A stretch of DNA of 5,023 nt from Oligoflexales bacterium (GTDB lineage: Bacteria > Bdellovibrionota > Oligoflexia > Oligoflexales > Oligoflexaceae), in contig JADFZC010000237.1 of assembly GCA_015232735.1 (NCBI GenBank), positions 1-5,023 of the forward strand. Direction: 5' to 3'. The notes under the pieces are model-generated. The model saw only the letters and a program-made list of their open reading frames with translations. It did no database searches and was not told where the DNA came from. Below, in pieces: positions 1-5,023 of this stretch (positions are counted from its first letter, which is position 1; the number at the start of each line of letters is the position of its first letter). A program made the translations under genes and the position numbers.

Positions 1-377
1 GTGAAGAAAACAAAGACATCAAACTCGTCACGTACCTTCTCCAGATGCTGTATGAGATTTGGAACCATGGGCCCCTGTTGTTCAAAGAACCACTCCGCAT
101 CCTCCCTGGAAATTGTCCTGGGATTGTATGAAAACTTTGAGAACGACTCGAAATCCCTTTCCCTGATCACCCTGAACCGTACAACCTTTACACCGCCCAC
201 AAGGCACTCGCCCTCTTCATAATCGTTCTTCCAGGTTCTGTAGTCTTTGGCGCAGGTTGTAAAAACGGTAATATTCCAATCCTTTTTCATCTCCTCAGCA
301 ATTTCCCTTGCGATAGCCTCGGATCCCCCGGCGAAATCATTACCGTAGCGCTGAATAACAAAAGCGACCCTCAACAC
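1..377 (-). CDS. Family 4 glycosyltransferase, N-terminal part (cut by the left window edge)
   Basis: The minus-strand frame is open from a GTG at 375-377 to the window edge, giving about 125 residues. The N-terminus carries RVAFVIQRYG followed by GGSE (residues 17-20), the nucleotide-sugar-facing glycine loop typical of GT-B family 4 enzymes. The match to the complete enzyme at 2300-3505 is obvious: shared RVAFV-QRYGN, GG-E, VFTT-AKDY, W-N-Y-EG and QGP blocks in the same order, so the two are paralogues. GTG is chosen as start because GGAGG lies 7 bases upstream; a TTG one codon later is the alternative and would match the paralogue's first residue more exactly. The start lies 2 bases after the stop of the 131-residue gene, so translation is probably coupled. 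The catalytic C-terminal domain is outside the window, so donor and acceptor are unknown. It presumably acts in the cytoplasm on a lipid-linked glycan. Confidence 0.88.
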   Translation of the reverse strand, partial: MLRVAFVIQRYGNDFAGGSEAIAREIAEEMKKDWNITVFTTCAKDYRTWKNDYEEGECLVGGVKVVRFRVIRERDFESFSKFSYNPRTISREDAEWFFEQQGPMVPNLIQHLEKVRDEFDVFVFF

Positions 378-379
378 CT

Positions 380-775
380 CTAATCCTCCAGACGAAACAT
401 GAAAAGCCTTGACTTGAGCTCCATTTTAAAAATGAATCTGAATGGCGACAACAGCTTGAAGATAAGGTTGAGATAATACTTGATCATGTTTTTAAAATAC
501 CGTTTCGCCCCCTGGGAATCAATCCCCTTGACTATCGGAAGCGGGACCTCAGCCGAAGGAAAGGGAGGATGTGTGGCGGCAAAATATGCCGCTATCTTTG
601 AGAACTCATGAAGCGCCCTGAAATTTTCCTCGTTTAAAATAAAAGACTCCTTCGATATGAAATCGATAAGATCCTCGTAATAAACATCGCTTCTCAAAGC
701 GTTATGCGCAAGCTCATGAAACATCCTCGCCTGCACTTTTCCCATTATCGTTTTATGCACACTGATTTCATCCAT
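380..775 (-). CDS. Unrecognised 131-residue protein between two glycosyltransferases
   Basis: I do not recognise the family. The ATG lies 1 base after the TAA of the preceding glycosyltransferase (TAAGATG), and its own stop lies 2 bases before the next gene, so it is embedded in the operon. The N-terminal half (about residues 8-66) looks helical and contains HELAH at residues 20-24, which formally fits the HExxH zinc-protease pattern. No recognisable third zinc ligand motif follows and the protein is short, so no protease function is claimed. A proline-rich stretch (about 70-82) leads into a strongly basic, aromatic tail (about 91-128, with FKNMIKYY, SPFRFIFK and LFMFR), which could be an amphipathic membrane-surface helix. 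No signal peptide or clear transmembrane segment is seen. A role as accessory or membrane-anchoring partner of the adjacent glycosyltransferases is inferred only from position. The upstream ribosome site is weak, consistent with re-initiation after the preceding stop. Confidence 0.75.
   Translation of the reverse strand: MDEISVHKTIMGKVQARMFHELAHNALRSDVYYEDLIDFISKESFILNEENFRALHEFSKIAAYFAATHPPFPSAEVPLPIVKGIDSQGAKRYFKNMIKYYLNLIFKLLSPFRFIFKMELKSRLFMFRLED
385..389 (-). promoter_or_regulatory. Ribosome binding site (GGAGG) of the last glycosyltransferase
   Basis: On the minus strand a perfect GGAGG sits inside the last codons of the 131-residue gene, 7 bases before the GTG at 375-377. It is the main reason for calling a non-ATG start there. 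It also supports coupling of the last glycosyltransferase to translation of the gene before it. Confidence 0.7.
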
Positions 776-776
776 C

Positions 777-1910
777 TTAATACCATTCAGAATAAACTTT
801 TAAGGTTTTTTCCAAACAACCGTCAAAAATCCTGACAAGAAAATCCCATTTGAAATATTCAGATCTCTTTCTTGCCTTCAGTTTCAGCTCACCGCTCAAT
901 TCGGGACTTTTCAAAATCGCGCGCATCTTCTCAAGAACGGATACTTCATCGCTCTTGTCCACGAGAAGTGCCGCATCCTCGCATGTCTCCGGCACAGCGG
1001 AGGAAATATGCGCTATTATCGGGACTTCAAAAAACATAGCTTCCACAAGAGGTACACAAAACCCCTCATGGTCACTTGCACAAAGAAAAAGATGCGAATG
1101 CCTGTAATACGTGGCAAGTTCCTCGTCCCTGACAGCGCCCGGCATGACAACATCAACGGTTTCGCCGCCCTTTTTCACAGAGGTTCCCCACGAAAGACCC
1201 AGTTCCCTTATCAGTCTCTGAATCTTCCTCTGATATACCGGCGAAGGCGTGCCAACGAAAATAAGCCGGACATCATTATCAATATGCTGCTTATACAGCT
1301 TGAACAGAAAAAGAATATCATGAAATCCCTTGTTGGCGGCAATCCTGCCGACAAACAGAATATTCTTCCTCCCGTCTTTCATCTGAAATGCAAGGGAATC
1401 GACATCCTTAAATGACCCAAGCCTCTCATAATCCCTCAAGACAGGCAGGACCATGCACTCTGGAAAATTTGCCTCCCGAAGTTCCCCCGCATTGTATCCC
1501 GAATCGGCCCAGCAGACATCCGCGGCAATCCTGACAAGGGGCATCTGGAGCCTTCCAAGCTTGCATATCCAATGCGCATTCCACTCTTCAGGCTCCATGA
1601 GGTACTTTGCAGGCGTTATGTTATGGTAGTCTACAACCCTGAACCCTTTCTGCTGCAGCAGATTATGGACTATATTTGAACCTGTTGAATAATGGTAGAT
1701 CAAGGCTGAATCCTTGGAGGTCCTGTCGGAATACTGATTCACGTCCCTGCAGTCAACGCCTGCGGGAAATCTCTCCGCGAAAATCTCACTTTCAAATCCC
1801 CTCTCCCTTAACAGCTTTTGAATCAGGGAAACATGGGTGCCTATGGCATCATATTTCATGTAGGTAGGAAGTAATTGATCGAATCTAATCGGTTTTCTTA
1901 TCAAGATCAA
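777..1910 (-). CDS. Family 4 (GT-B) glycosyltransferase, complete
   Basis: A 377-residue protein, normal length for a family 4 retaining glycosyltransferase. The N-terminal domain has QLLPTYMKYDAIGTHV (12-27), IYHYSTGSN (71-79) and DYHNITPAKYL (94-104), a pattern I know from polysaccharide-cluster enzymes. The C-terminal Rossmann domain starts with FVGRIAANKG (186-195), whose Arg189 and Lys194 are the usual donor-phosphate contacts. It carries the E-x7-E motif in EGFCVPLVE (Glu282 and Glu290). No signal or membrane segment is seen, so it should act on the cytoplasmic face on a lipid-linked glycan. The sugar is unknown; GDP-mannose or another NDP-hexose would be usual. The start is a TTG at 1908-1910, 26 bases inside the preceding gene, with GGAG 4 bases upstream; TTG at 1902-1904 is nearly as good. 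ATG at 1857-1859 has no ribosome site and would delete the conserved QLLP segment, so it is rejected. The stop is 1 base before the next ATG. Confidence 0.93.
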   Translation of the reverse strand: MILIRKPIRFDQLLPTYMKYDAIGTHVSLIQKLLRERGFESEIFAERFPAGVDCRDVNQYSDRTSKDSALIYHYSTGSNIVHNLLQQKGFRVVDYHNITPAKYLMEPEEWNAHWICKLGRLQMPLVRIAADVCWADSGYNAGELREANFPECMVLPVLRDYERLGSFKDVDSLAFQMKDGRKNILFVGRIAANKGFHDILFLFKLYKQHIDNDVRLIFVGTPSPVYQRKIQRLIRELGLSWGTSVKKGGETVDVVMPGAVRDEELATYYRHSHLFLCASDHEGFCVPLVEAMFFEVPIIAHISSAVPETCEDAALLVDKSDEVSVLEKMRAILKSPELSGELKLKARKRSEYFKWDFLVRIFDGCLEKTLKVYSEWY

Positions 1911-2286
1911 GCCGCTCCATAATCATTTTGTTTTGCTTTTCAAGTTCATCAATCTTTCTTTTAAGGTCACCAATTATGGAAATATAGTTAAAGGCATAGC
2001 TGTTAAAAAGAATCTGCCTCTGAAAATAGATTTTTATCACGGGCCTTATCATCCTCTGAAAAGCCTTCTTGAAAAAAACTATGAAAGGTCCGATGATTTT
2101 CCTGTGACTTTCAAAATATACGGGTCTTGAAAGATCGACATGCTCGCTCATCTCCAGAAGGCTGTGAGACTCAATCCACCTCTCCGACGGAACATCAAAG
2201 CCAGCCCTCAGATGCGCCCAGTCCCTGAGCTGTTTTCTGATCTTTTCTATAGTTTCCCTGTCAAGGCTTTCAACGTTCTGAACCAT
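1885..2286 (-). CDS. Small 133-residue protein with basic amphipathic segment and C-terminal coiled coil
   Basis: No enzymatic fold is recognised. The N-terminal third (about 8-30) is a charged helix. The middle carries SHRKIIGP (60-67), FFKKAFQRMIRP (71-82) and QRQILFN (89-95). From memory, this SHR, G-P, K-K, R-R, Q-x-x-FN order recurs in polysaccharide gene clusters, often just before a methyltransferase domain; here no methyltransferase follows. Residues about 101-130 (GDLKRKIDELEKQNK and following) have the hydrophobic spacing of a coiled coil. There is no signal peptide, and hydrophobic stretches are interrupted by Lys and Arg, so peripheral membrane binding is likelier than spanning. 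The gene starts 13 bases after the preceding glycosyltransferase, behind an AGAAG-AAGTGG purine run, and its last 26 bases overlap the TTG start of the next glycosyltransferase. A scaffolding or membrane-tethering role for these enzymes is an inference. Confidence 0.8.
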   Translation of the reverse strand: MVQNVESLDRETIEKIRKQLRDWAHLRAGFDVPSERWIESHSLLEMSEHVDLSRPVYFESHRKIIGPFIVFFKKAFQRMIRPVIKIYFQRQILFNSYAFNYISIIGDLKRKIDELEKQNKMIMERLDLDKKTD

Positions 2287-2299
2287 TTTCCACTTCTTC

Positions 2300-3505
2300 T
2301 TAAATTAAAGTCTCCCCAAAAACTCTTGTAACGCTCTCCCATGAAAATCTCTGGACAGCCCAATCCCTTGTAGATTCCAATTCTCCTCTCATCTTCCCTG
2401 AAAGACCAAAGCCGGATTCAAGAATATGACTTAATTTTGCATTAAAGCTCTCTCTATCTTTATATCCAAAAACTGTTTTTGTCTCATCACAATAGTGCCG
2501 AAGCACCTCACAATTTTCATTGACAAGCACAGGTACCATCAAGACCATCGCTTCTATGACAATGATTGACAGGCTCTCGTACATGGATGGATTGACAAGA
2601 CAACAAGCATCCGCTATCAACCTGTTTTTTTCATCGTCATCCACGAAACCTAGATATTTTATACTGCTATTATCAGGAATATCCACATCTTCCAATCTGC
2701 CTGCAAGATACAGGTGAAGATCACTTACGTCATGTTCACTTATGTAGTTTAAAAAATTTTTAATCAGAGTATCCACACCCTTTGCGCGTCCGATCCGCCC
2801 CAGATATAGTATGTATTTAATATCTCTAGCCTTATTCAGCACCCTTCCCATCTGAAGAAGGCTTTTGTCAAAACCTATCCCTGCAATTTTTATAGGCACA
2901 TTAGCACACAGGTTCCTCTCGACAAGAAATTTTTCAAAAGGCGTGTTGGCCAAAATCATCTTAGGAGAGGATATCAATTTTTTTATTGTCTTGAAAAAAA
3001 ACGGTTTCTCGTTATGGGCTGTCGGGAACAGGACGGCCCTGTCCCTGACGGCAGGCAGCCCCATTACCGTTGGATAATAAAGGTAGGTAAAAAAATAATA
3101 CCTGTGAAACAGATCCTTCTTTTGAGCTATCGCCCGAACCAGTGCCGGACAAAAGGGCCCCTGAAGAACAAACCAGTACCTTTCCAGAAAAAGCTGGACG
3201 GACTCCAAAAAGGAAAATCTTGCGCAAAATTCTATGACAGGCGTAACAATTTTCTTGTACAGGCCGAAGATCACCCTTCGCCTTTTAAATTCCGAATTAT
3301 ACCTGTGAACCTTGATCCCATCGAGAACCTCCTGGCCTTCGCTATAATAGTTCTCCCATGAAGTATAGTCCTTTGCCGTTGTGGTAAAGACCTCAACCTC
3401 AATGTGGAGATCCTCAACCACCCTTCTGGCAAGCTGGCGGGCAAGGGACTCCGCTCCGCCAACCACCTCGTTCCCATATCTTTGAACCACAAAGGCCACA
3501 CGCAT
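2300..3505 (-). CDS. Family 4 (GT-B) glycosyltransferase, complete
   Basis: A 401-residue family 4 retaining glycosyltransferase. The N-terminus has MRVAFVVQRYGNEVVGGAE (1-19) with the glycine loop of the acceptor domain. The C-terminal donor domain begins with YLGRIGRAKG (234-243; Arg237 and Lys242 are the likely phosphate contacts). It contains the E-x7-E motif ESLSIIVIE (Glu310 and Glu318), so the catalytic apparatus looks complete. No membrane segment is convincing, although the region around 78-115 is rich in aromatic residues. It should use a nucleotide sugar in the cytoplasm to extend a lipid-linked glycan; donor and acceptor cannot be read from the sequence. ATG at 3503-3505 lies 10 bases after the reductase stop, with only a weak GGA 6 bases upstream. 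It is paralogous to the partial gene at 1-377. Its coding DNA looks AT-richer than its neighbours (hand counts of 32 to 43 % G+C in four 60-base lines between 2401 and 2880). Confidence 0.94.
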   Translation of the reverse strand: MRVAFVVQRYGNEVVGGAESLARQLARRVVEDLHIEVEVFTTTAKDYTSWENYYSEGQEVLDGIKVHRYNSEFKRRRVIFGLYKKIVTPVIEFCARFSFLESVQLFLERYWFVLQGPFCPALVRAIAQKKDLFHRYYFFTYLYYPTVMGLPAVRDRAVLFPTAHNEKPFFFKTIKKLISSPKMILANTPFEKFLVERNLCANVPIKIAGIGFDKSLLQMGRVLNKARDIKYILYLGRIGRAKGVDTLIKNFLNYISEHDVSDLHLYLAGRLEDVDIPDNSSIKYLGFVDDDEKNRLIADACCLVNPSMYESLSIIVIEAMVLMVPVLVNENCEVLRHYCDETKTVFGYKDRESFNAKLSHILESGFGLSGKMRGELESTRDWAVQRFSWESVTRVFGETLI

Positions 3506-3515
3506 CGCAGATCCA

Positions 3516-4256
3516 TCACAATTTCAAACGGACAAATACGGCTTCAGGTATCATTTTTATTATAAGCATGATCACCCGCCAGAACCAGGGCAGATATACA
3601 ACCATTTTTCCCTTTGTTATGGCACAATGTATCCCGGCAGCGACAACCTCCGGTTTTACAAACAGTGGGCCTTTTGGGAAACCGCTCGTCATGGGCGTAT
3701 CGACAAATCCCGGAATTATCGTGATCACCTTTACATTATTCTTATAAAGCCGGTTTCTAAGCCCGCTCAAAAAGACCGTCAGGGCACCCTTGGCAGCTCC
3801 ATAAATATAGTTGCTCTGCCTTCCCCGTTCCCCCGCCGGTGAAGATATCACGGCAATTGTCCCAGACTTTCTGGGTTCAAAATATTCTGAAATTATGGTC
3901 AAAAGCGAAACCACGCTTAGAAAATTTGTACAAAACTCCTTCTCCGCGAGAGGATAATTCTTTTCACATTCCTTTTGATCTCCAAGCGTTCCATGCGCAA
4001 TCAGTACAATGTCGATTACATTCATAGCCTCGACAGCCCTGTCCAGGATTTCCCTGTGCGCTGAAAAATCAAGCAGATCCTTCGTCATAACGTGGCAATC
4101 GCCGGCGCCTCTTGCCAGAAGATCCTGCTTCAGGGTTTCAAGTTTATCCGCGCTTCGCGCGACAAGAAAAAATCTGGCGCCCTCAAGCGCAAACAGGCGA
4201 ATTGTCGCTCTTGCTATTGCGGAAGTGGCTCCTATTACAAGGATTGATTTAACCAT
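3516..4256 (-). CDS. dprE2: DprE2-type short-chain reductase (polyprenyl-phospho-2-ketoribose reductase)
   Basis: A 246-residue short-chain dehydrogenase. In the family it is the NAD(P)H-dependent second step of C2 epimerisation: it reduces polyprenyl-phosphoryl-2-keto-erythro-pentofuranose to polyprenyl-phosphoryl-D-arabinose. VIGATSAIARA (8-18) is the nucleotide-binding loop in the form used by DprE2 (GGTSEIGLA in M. tuberculosis, from memory) instead of the usual TGxxxGIG. IAHGTLGD (87-94) matches the NAG-like strand. Ser139 of SSPAGERGR and the YxxxK pair Tyr152/Lys156 give the catalytic triad. PGFVDTPM (182-189) follows, as usual. The hydrophobic C-terminus (WRVIMLIIKMIPEAVF, 226-241) resembles the mycobacterial one and suggests membrane-surface attachment. 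The start is ATG at 4254-4256, because the Rossmann fold begins there, a strong ribosome site precedes it, and a longer frame to 4349 adds 31 unrelated residues lying inside dprE1. It overlaps the dprE1 stop by 8 bases. The substrate is inferred from this pairing. Confidence 0.9.
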   Translation of the reverse strand: MVKSILVIGATSAIARATIRLFALEGARFFLVARSADKLETLKQDLLARGAGDCHVMTKDLLDFSAHREILDRAVEAMNVIDIVLIAHGTLGDQKECEKNYPLAEKEFCTNFLSVVSLLTIISEYFEPRKSGTIAVISSPAGERGRQSNYIYGAAKGALTVFLSGLRNRLYKNNVKVITIIPGFVDTPMTSGFPKGPLFVKPEVVAAGIHCAITKGKMVVYLPWFWRVIMLIIKMIPEAVFVRLKL

Positions 4257-5023
4257 TATCTGTGACCCTCCTCCAAAGACTGGATGAAAATTTCGGATCC
4301 ATATATGTTTCAAATTCCTTCCACTCCGGATAATAGGTCTTGAAAGCATCCGAGGTCATATGGGAATCCTTCGCGGGATAGAGTCTGCCCGATGCCTCAT
4401 TCACGATTTCATTAAGCCTGTCGAACAGCCGTTTCGTCTCCGACCCCCTGTTTACAAAATCAAGCGCAAGGGTGATTCCCTTTTTTGGAAACGAGAGCAT
4501 GCCGGGAGATTTCACATCCCCGAATTTTTTAAGCACAGCCAGAAAAGAGGCGAGCCCGGACTCGGAAATAGCCTCAAAAACCCTGTGAAGCGAATCAACT
4601 CTTTCCTCAGGAATTACGAACTGATACTGAAAAAGTCCCTGCCTGCCGTAAATCCTGTTCCAGCAGTCAACGGCATCAAGCGGATAGAAGAAAGGATTAT
4701 AATGGATCTTTTTTGTTACATACTTTGAAAACTGCTTGCCGTAGTAAAGTATATTAAAGGCCTTCACCGTGTAGGAATTCAGCATGAAGGAGGGCGCATC
4801 GATGGGAACGGATATCATTGGACGCCCTATGGTTTTTACAGGCTTTCCACCATTCGGCCCGGCATGGTTGCCGCGCATATATATGCCTCTCCCCAGGCTT
4901 TCGCCCTTTGCCACGCAATCGACCCATGCCACCGTGTATTCAAAATTCGCGTCTTCCTCGGCCAGCTTCATGAATTCATCCAGGTTGTCGAATTTCACGG
5001 ATTCCATATCGATAATGACGCCC
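4249..5023 (-). CDS. dprE1: DprE1-type FAD oxidase, C-terminal half (cut by the right window edge)
   Basis: In the family this enzyme oxidises the C2 hydroxyl of polyprenyl-phosphoryl-D-ribose to the 2-keto intermediate that DprE2 reduces. The frame stays open past the ATG at 5005-5007 to the edge (five more codons), so that ATG is internal and the N-terminal FAD-binding domain lies outside. The roughly 257 residues present align from memory with the C-terminal part of M. tuberculosis DprE1 (461 residues). Counting from that ATG as residue 1, matching blocks are FYPLDAVDCWNRIYG (107-121), LFQYQFVIPEERVD (125-138), LSFP (171-174) and RLYPAKDS (208-215). Lys160 corresponds to Lys367 and Lys213 to the active-site Lys418. 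The position of Cys387, target of covalent benzothiazinone inhibitors, is Ala181 here. The gene overlaps dprE2 by 8 bases (ATGGTTAA), the classic paired arrangement. Other sugar-lactone oxidases share the fold, but the block match and partner make DprE1 the best call. Confidence 0.93.
   Translation of the reverse strand, partial: GVIIDMESVKFDNLDEFMKLAEEDANFEYTVAWVDCVAKGESLGRGIYMRGNHAGPNGGKPVKTIGRPMISVPIDAPSFMLNSYTVKAFNILYYGKQFSKYVTKKIHYNPFFYPLDAVDCWNRIYGRQGLFQYQFVIPEERVDSLHRVFEAISESGLASFLAVLKKFGDVKSPGMLSFPKKGITLALDFVNRGSETKRLFDRLNEIVNEASGRLYPAKDSHMTSDAFKTYYPEWKEFETYMDPKFSSSLWRRVTDNG
4266..4274 (-). promoter_or_regulatory. Strong ribosome binding site (GGAGGAGGG) of dprE2
   Basis: The minus strand reads GGAGGAGGG within the last codons of dprE1, 9 bases before the ATG at 4254-4256. 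It is the best ribosome site in the window. It settles the start of the reductase against the longer frame beginning at 4349. Confidence 0.75.

Larger units (their letters stand above)
1..5023 (-). other. Single glycan-biosynthesis operon, both ends outside the window
   Basis: All seven genes run the same way. In transcription order the junctions are: an 8-base overlap (dprE1/dprE2), a 10-base gap, a 13-base gap, an overlap of about 26 bases, a 1-base gap and a 2-base gap. There is no room for a promoter or terminator between genes, and I see no stem-loop with a T-run. Co-transcription and widespread translational coupling are therefore inferred. The promoter should lie beyond position 5023 and the terminator before position 1. 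Confidence 0.8.

Noticed and set aside
1..222. Plus-strand open frame of 73 residues at the left edge
   Set aside because: It lies opposite the partial glycosyltransferase, whose frame has clear family 4 motifs. The plus-strand product is low-complexity, has no recognisable motif and its start is set only by the window edge.
1008..1415. Plus-strand open frame of 135 residues, and an overlapping one of 85 residues at 850-1107
   Set aside because: Both lie opposite the conserved C-terminal domain of the glycosyltransferase at 777-1910. Their products show no motif and no ribosome site was noticed, so they are shadows.
1885..1910. Frameshift splitting one long gene into the 133-residue gene and the glycosyltransferase
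   Set aside because: The small gene ends in a coiled coil and the enzyme's N-terminal QLLP motif is intact in its own frame with a plausible start. I see no sign of a broken fusion.
380..2286. Homology between the 131- and 133-residue proteins
   Set aside because: They share size, position and basic amphipathic C-terminal halves, but by eye I could not align their key motifs (SHR and QxxFN in one, HELAH in the other). The likeness is noted only as architecture.
3012..3519. Other-frame open frames on both strands (3012-3227 minus, 3014-3361 plus, 3271-3519 minus)
   Set aside because: They overlap the well-supported 401-residue glycosyltransferase in other frames and encode no recognisable protein. 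The ATG at 3517-3519 next to the reductase stop belongs to such a frame and not to the glycosyltransferase.
4257..4349. A 31-residue N-terminal extension of the reductase
   Set aside because: The added residues do not match the family and lie within dprE1 coding sequence. The strong ribosome site directly before the ATG at 4254-4256, together with the Rossmann fold beginning there, makes the short form correct.
4249..5007. Reading the oxidase as a complete 252-residue protein starting at ATG 5005-5007
   Set aside because: The frame continues to the edge, family members are about 460 residues long and the FAD-binding domain is missing, so this is a window cut and not a natural short gene.

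Overview
The window holds seven protein-coding genes, all on the minus strand. They are packed so tightly (gaps of 1 to 13 bases, or overlaps of 8 and about 26 bases) that they read as part of one operon transcribed from right to left. Both ends are cut: the first gene (right edge) lacks its 5' part and the last gene (left edge) lacks its 3' part. No RNA gene, mobile element, CRISPR array, promoter or terminator is visible, and no gene-free stretch exceeds 13 bases. Open frames on the plus strand are shadows of the minus-strand genes.

In transcription order the layout is: (1) the C-terminal half of a DprE1-type FAD oxidase (4249-5023); (2) a DprE2-type short-chain reductase (3516-4256); (3) a complete GT-B family 4 glycosyltransferase (2300-3505); (4) a 133-residue protein with a basic amphipathic segment and a C-terminal coiled coil (1885-2286); (5) a second complete family 4 glycosyltransferase (777-1910); (6) a 131-residue unrecognised protein with a basic, aromatic tail (380-775); (7) the N-terminal 125 residues of a third glycosyltransferase (1-377), related to gene 3.

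The best-supported function is in genes 1 and 2. In mycobacteria DprE1 and DprE2 together epimerise C2 of polyprenyl-phosphoryl-D-ribose, giving polyprenyl-phosphoryl-D-arabinose, the donor for D-arabinofuranose residues. The inferred role here is supply of lipid-linked D-arabinofuranose to a surface glycan, with cytoplasmic glycosyltransferases 3, 5 and 7 building the rest of that glycan. The prenyl-phosphoribose synthase and a membrane arabinosyltransferase are expected but would lie outside the window.

The organism cannot be named. Base composition is moderate and uneven (about 32 to 62 % G+C in hand-counted 60-base lines). The DprE proteins are clearly diverged from the mycobacterial ones. 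The locus looks like an O-antigen or exopolysaccharide cluster, so a Gram-negative bacterium of the deltaproteobacterial or Nitrospirota type is plausible, but this is an impression only.

The parts most worth following up are the D-arabinose module with an altered inhibitor-site residue, and the alternation glycosyltransferase, small protein, glycosyltransferase, small protein, glycosyltransferase, which suggests the small proteins may be partners of the enzymes.
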